A stretch of DNA of 64,000 bases from JAAGZL01 sp050291365 (lineage in GTDB: Bacteria; Pseudomonadota; Gammaproteobacteria; Chromatiales; Chromatiaceae). Under the pieces are notes generated by a model. The model had not been told where the DNA came from, ran no database searches, and saw only the letters and a list, made by a program, of their open reading frames with translations. The position numbers and the translations under genes are program-made. The stretch is from the NCBI GenBank assembly GCA_050291365.1, contig JBNKJS010000024.1, positions 1 to 64,000 of the forward strand. Direction: 5' to 3'. Numbering within the stretch: the stretch's first letter is position 1; each line of letters begins with the position of its first letter. Shown here one piece after another: positions 62,912-64,000 of the stretch.

Positions 62912-64000
62912 CAGAGTGTGTTTTCCAGTTTTTCTGTTTGTTAATGAGTTTGTCAGTTGGTGAAAGTTCTAGATTGTTTGGTAGTGGCGCAAGTTCAATA
63001 TTGTAGTATTTTCTTCTTAAGTTAATATAATCACTTGAGTTATCACATTTTATCTTCCCAGTTCCTCCTGACATGGGATGCATTCCTTGTTTTGCATAGT
63101 GTCTGAAAGCAAGTGCCGTTGCTTTATTGTTATCTGAGAGGTTGCCAGACTTTAGTGCCGCAGTATAAAAATCTATATAGCATCGAAAAAGAAGCTTAGA
63201 CATTTCTTCTGCTGAAATTGTTGGGTGTCGCCATGTTAAGCATGTGCTGTCATATCTATCAAGGTTATTCTCAATTAATAAATTATCATGTTTGAAATCT
63301 TCATATTGTTCTGAACCTGGAATAGGAGTAAGTATGTAAAATGATGATATTGATGGTTTGAGATGTTTGATCATATTAAGTTGATGTTGAATAGATTTAC
63401 TGTCGTCGCTTGGGAAACCGATAATGTTTGAAAAATGGGAGTTAATACCTGCATCTTGACAAAGACGTATTATTTCTTGATAACTATCTGGTTTGTTATG
63501 GAATTTATTTACTTCCTTTAATATGTCGCTATCGAAAGACTCTACACCGACAAACATTTCATGACACCCAGCTTTACCAAGTAGTTCTATAAAATCTGGT
63601 TGTCTTACTACTTGTGCATCGCATTGGCATGTAAATGGTATTGATAACTTTTTATTTGCCATTACCTCTAATAGCTGAGTGGCCTCAGGGTATTTGTTAA
63701 AGTTATCTGAAACGAAGAATATATATTCTATATTGGCTTTTTTAGCCATATTCAAACTTTCAAGCGTACATTCAATTGGGGCACTACGGACTTGTTGGCC
63801 TGAGATTTTAATTACCGAACAGTAATTACAGTCATATGGGCACCCTCTAACTGGATATAGTCCTAGCAATGGCAGAATATAATGCTTTAAGTCTTCTTTG
63901 CTTGGTGGTTCAATTATTGGCCCATTGAGCACTTGGGCCCAGCGACCATCTAATCCATAAACAGGCTTTAATTCTCCACTTATTGCATCCTTTAAAACTT
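62904..64000 (-). CDS. Radical SAM protein, probably B12-binding type (5' end cut by window edge)
   Basis: The frame stays open to the window edge, so the gene starts beyond 64000; an internal GTG at 63932 is not the likely start. The radical-SAM cluster motif is RGCPYDCNYCSV (CX3CX2C). FFVSDNFNKYP, GKAGCHEMFVGVESFD and ILTPIPGSEQYEDF are typical of B12-dependent radical SAM enzymes with an N-terminal cobalamin domain, which would lie outside. Its pairing with an ACP and a ketosynthase suggests modification of an acyl chain or a natural product. Confidence 0.82.
   Translation of the reverse strand, partial: VLKDAISGELKPVYGLDGRWAQVLNGPIIEPPSKEDLKHYILPLLGLYPVRGCPYDCNYCSVIKISGQQVRSAPIECTLESLNMAKKANIEYIFFVSDNFNKYPEATQLLEVMANKKLSIPFTCQCDAQVVRQPDFIELLGKAGCHEMFVGVESFDSDILKEVNKFHNKPDSYQEIIRLCQDAGINSHFSNIIGFPSDDSKSIQHQLNMIKHLKPSISSFYILTPIPGSEQYEDFKHDNLLIENNLDRYDSTCLTWRHPTISAEEMSKLLFRCYIDFYTAALKSGNLSDNNKATALAFRHYAKQGMHPMSGGTGKIKCDNSSDYINLRRKYYNIELAPLPNNLELSPTDKLINKQKNWKTHSVN

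Overview
The window looks like a chromosomal segment of a free-living or symbiotic sulfur-oxidising gammaproteobacterium, most like the Chromatiales/Sedimenticolaceae type. This is an inference from gene content and synteny. The housekeeping gene order is typically gammaproteobacterial (rlmN-pilW-rodZ-hisS-yfgM-bamB-der; xseA/guaB-guaA ... tadA-mltF). It lies next to an octaheme cytochrome/thiosulfate-transport/rhodanese module and a TAXI-TRAP transporter. No species-level marker (rRNA) is present.

Layout. 0-2 kb: the N-terminal part of ettA, a REPIN-like double palindrome and a dihydrolipoyl-dehydrogenase-like flavoprotein. 2-7.6 kb: a sulfur/respiration module of octaheme cytochrome c (tetrathionate reductase family), its membrane cytochrome b partner, a monoheme cytochrome, a YeeE/TsuA-type transporter and a convergent periplasmic triple rhodanese. 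7.7-31.3 kb: core genes (pgm, htpG behind a sigma-32-like promoter, relA, rlmN to der, a TAXI-TRAP uptake system, glutamate dehydrogenase, xseA, guaB, guaA). A MITE-like repeat occurs twice (11.5 and 29.4 kb).

31.3-45.7 kb is an accessory island between guaA and mtgA-tadA-mltF. It holds two exported-protein genes each broken by one in-frame stop, a Kre9/KNH-like secreted protein, a truncated second mtgA, a large double-sensor diguanylate cyclase, glgB, two Hsp20 genes, a second PAS-GGDEF protein and another exported protein. Diverged pieces of the 3' end of guaA recur inside the island and at its right edge (40.8 and 45.6 kb), and a short direct repeat punctuates the cassettes. I read this as repeated insertion at the 3' end of guaA. 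No integrase is visible.

45.7-64 kb: mtgA, tadA, mltF and tRNA-Ser(CGA), followed by an unusual array of tiny hairpins that ends in a copy of the tRNA 3' end. A related copy lies 3.7 kb further on. Then come a GbsR/MarR-regulated membrane operon with two matching palindromic operators, a candidate CsrA-titrating small RNA, a tautomerase, an HDOD protein, ygfZ, an RNase II-like enzyme and a complete-looking DSF quorum-sensing pair (rpfF synthase and rpfC hybrid kinase, convergent and overlapping). The window ends in an ACP, a ketosynthase and the edge of a radical-SAM gene.

Working together: the sulfur module probably handles thiosulfate/tetrathionate at the membrane. RpfF/RpfC, two diguanylate cyclases and the candidate Rsm RNA suggest that lifestyle switching (biofilm or host association) is an important theme. 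Most core assignments are secure from sequence motifs; the island history, hairpin arrays and small RNA are inferences from reading the sequence by eye.
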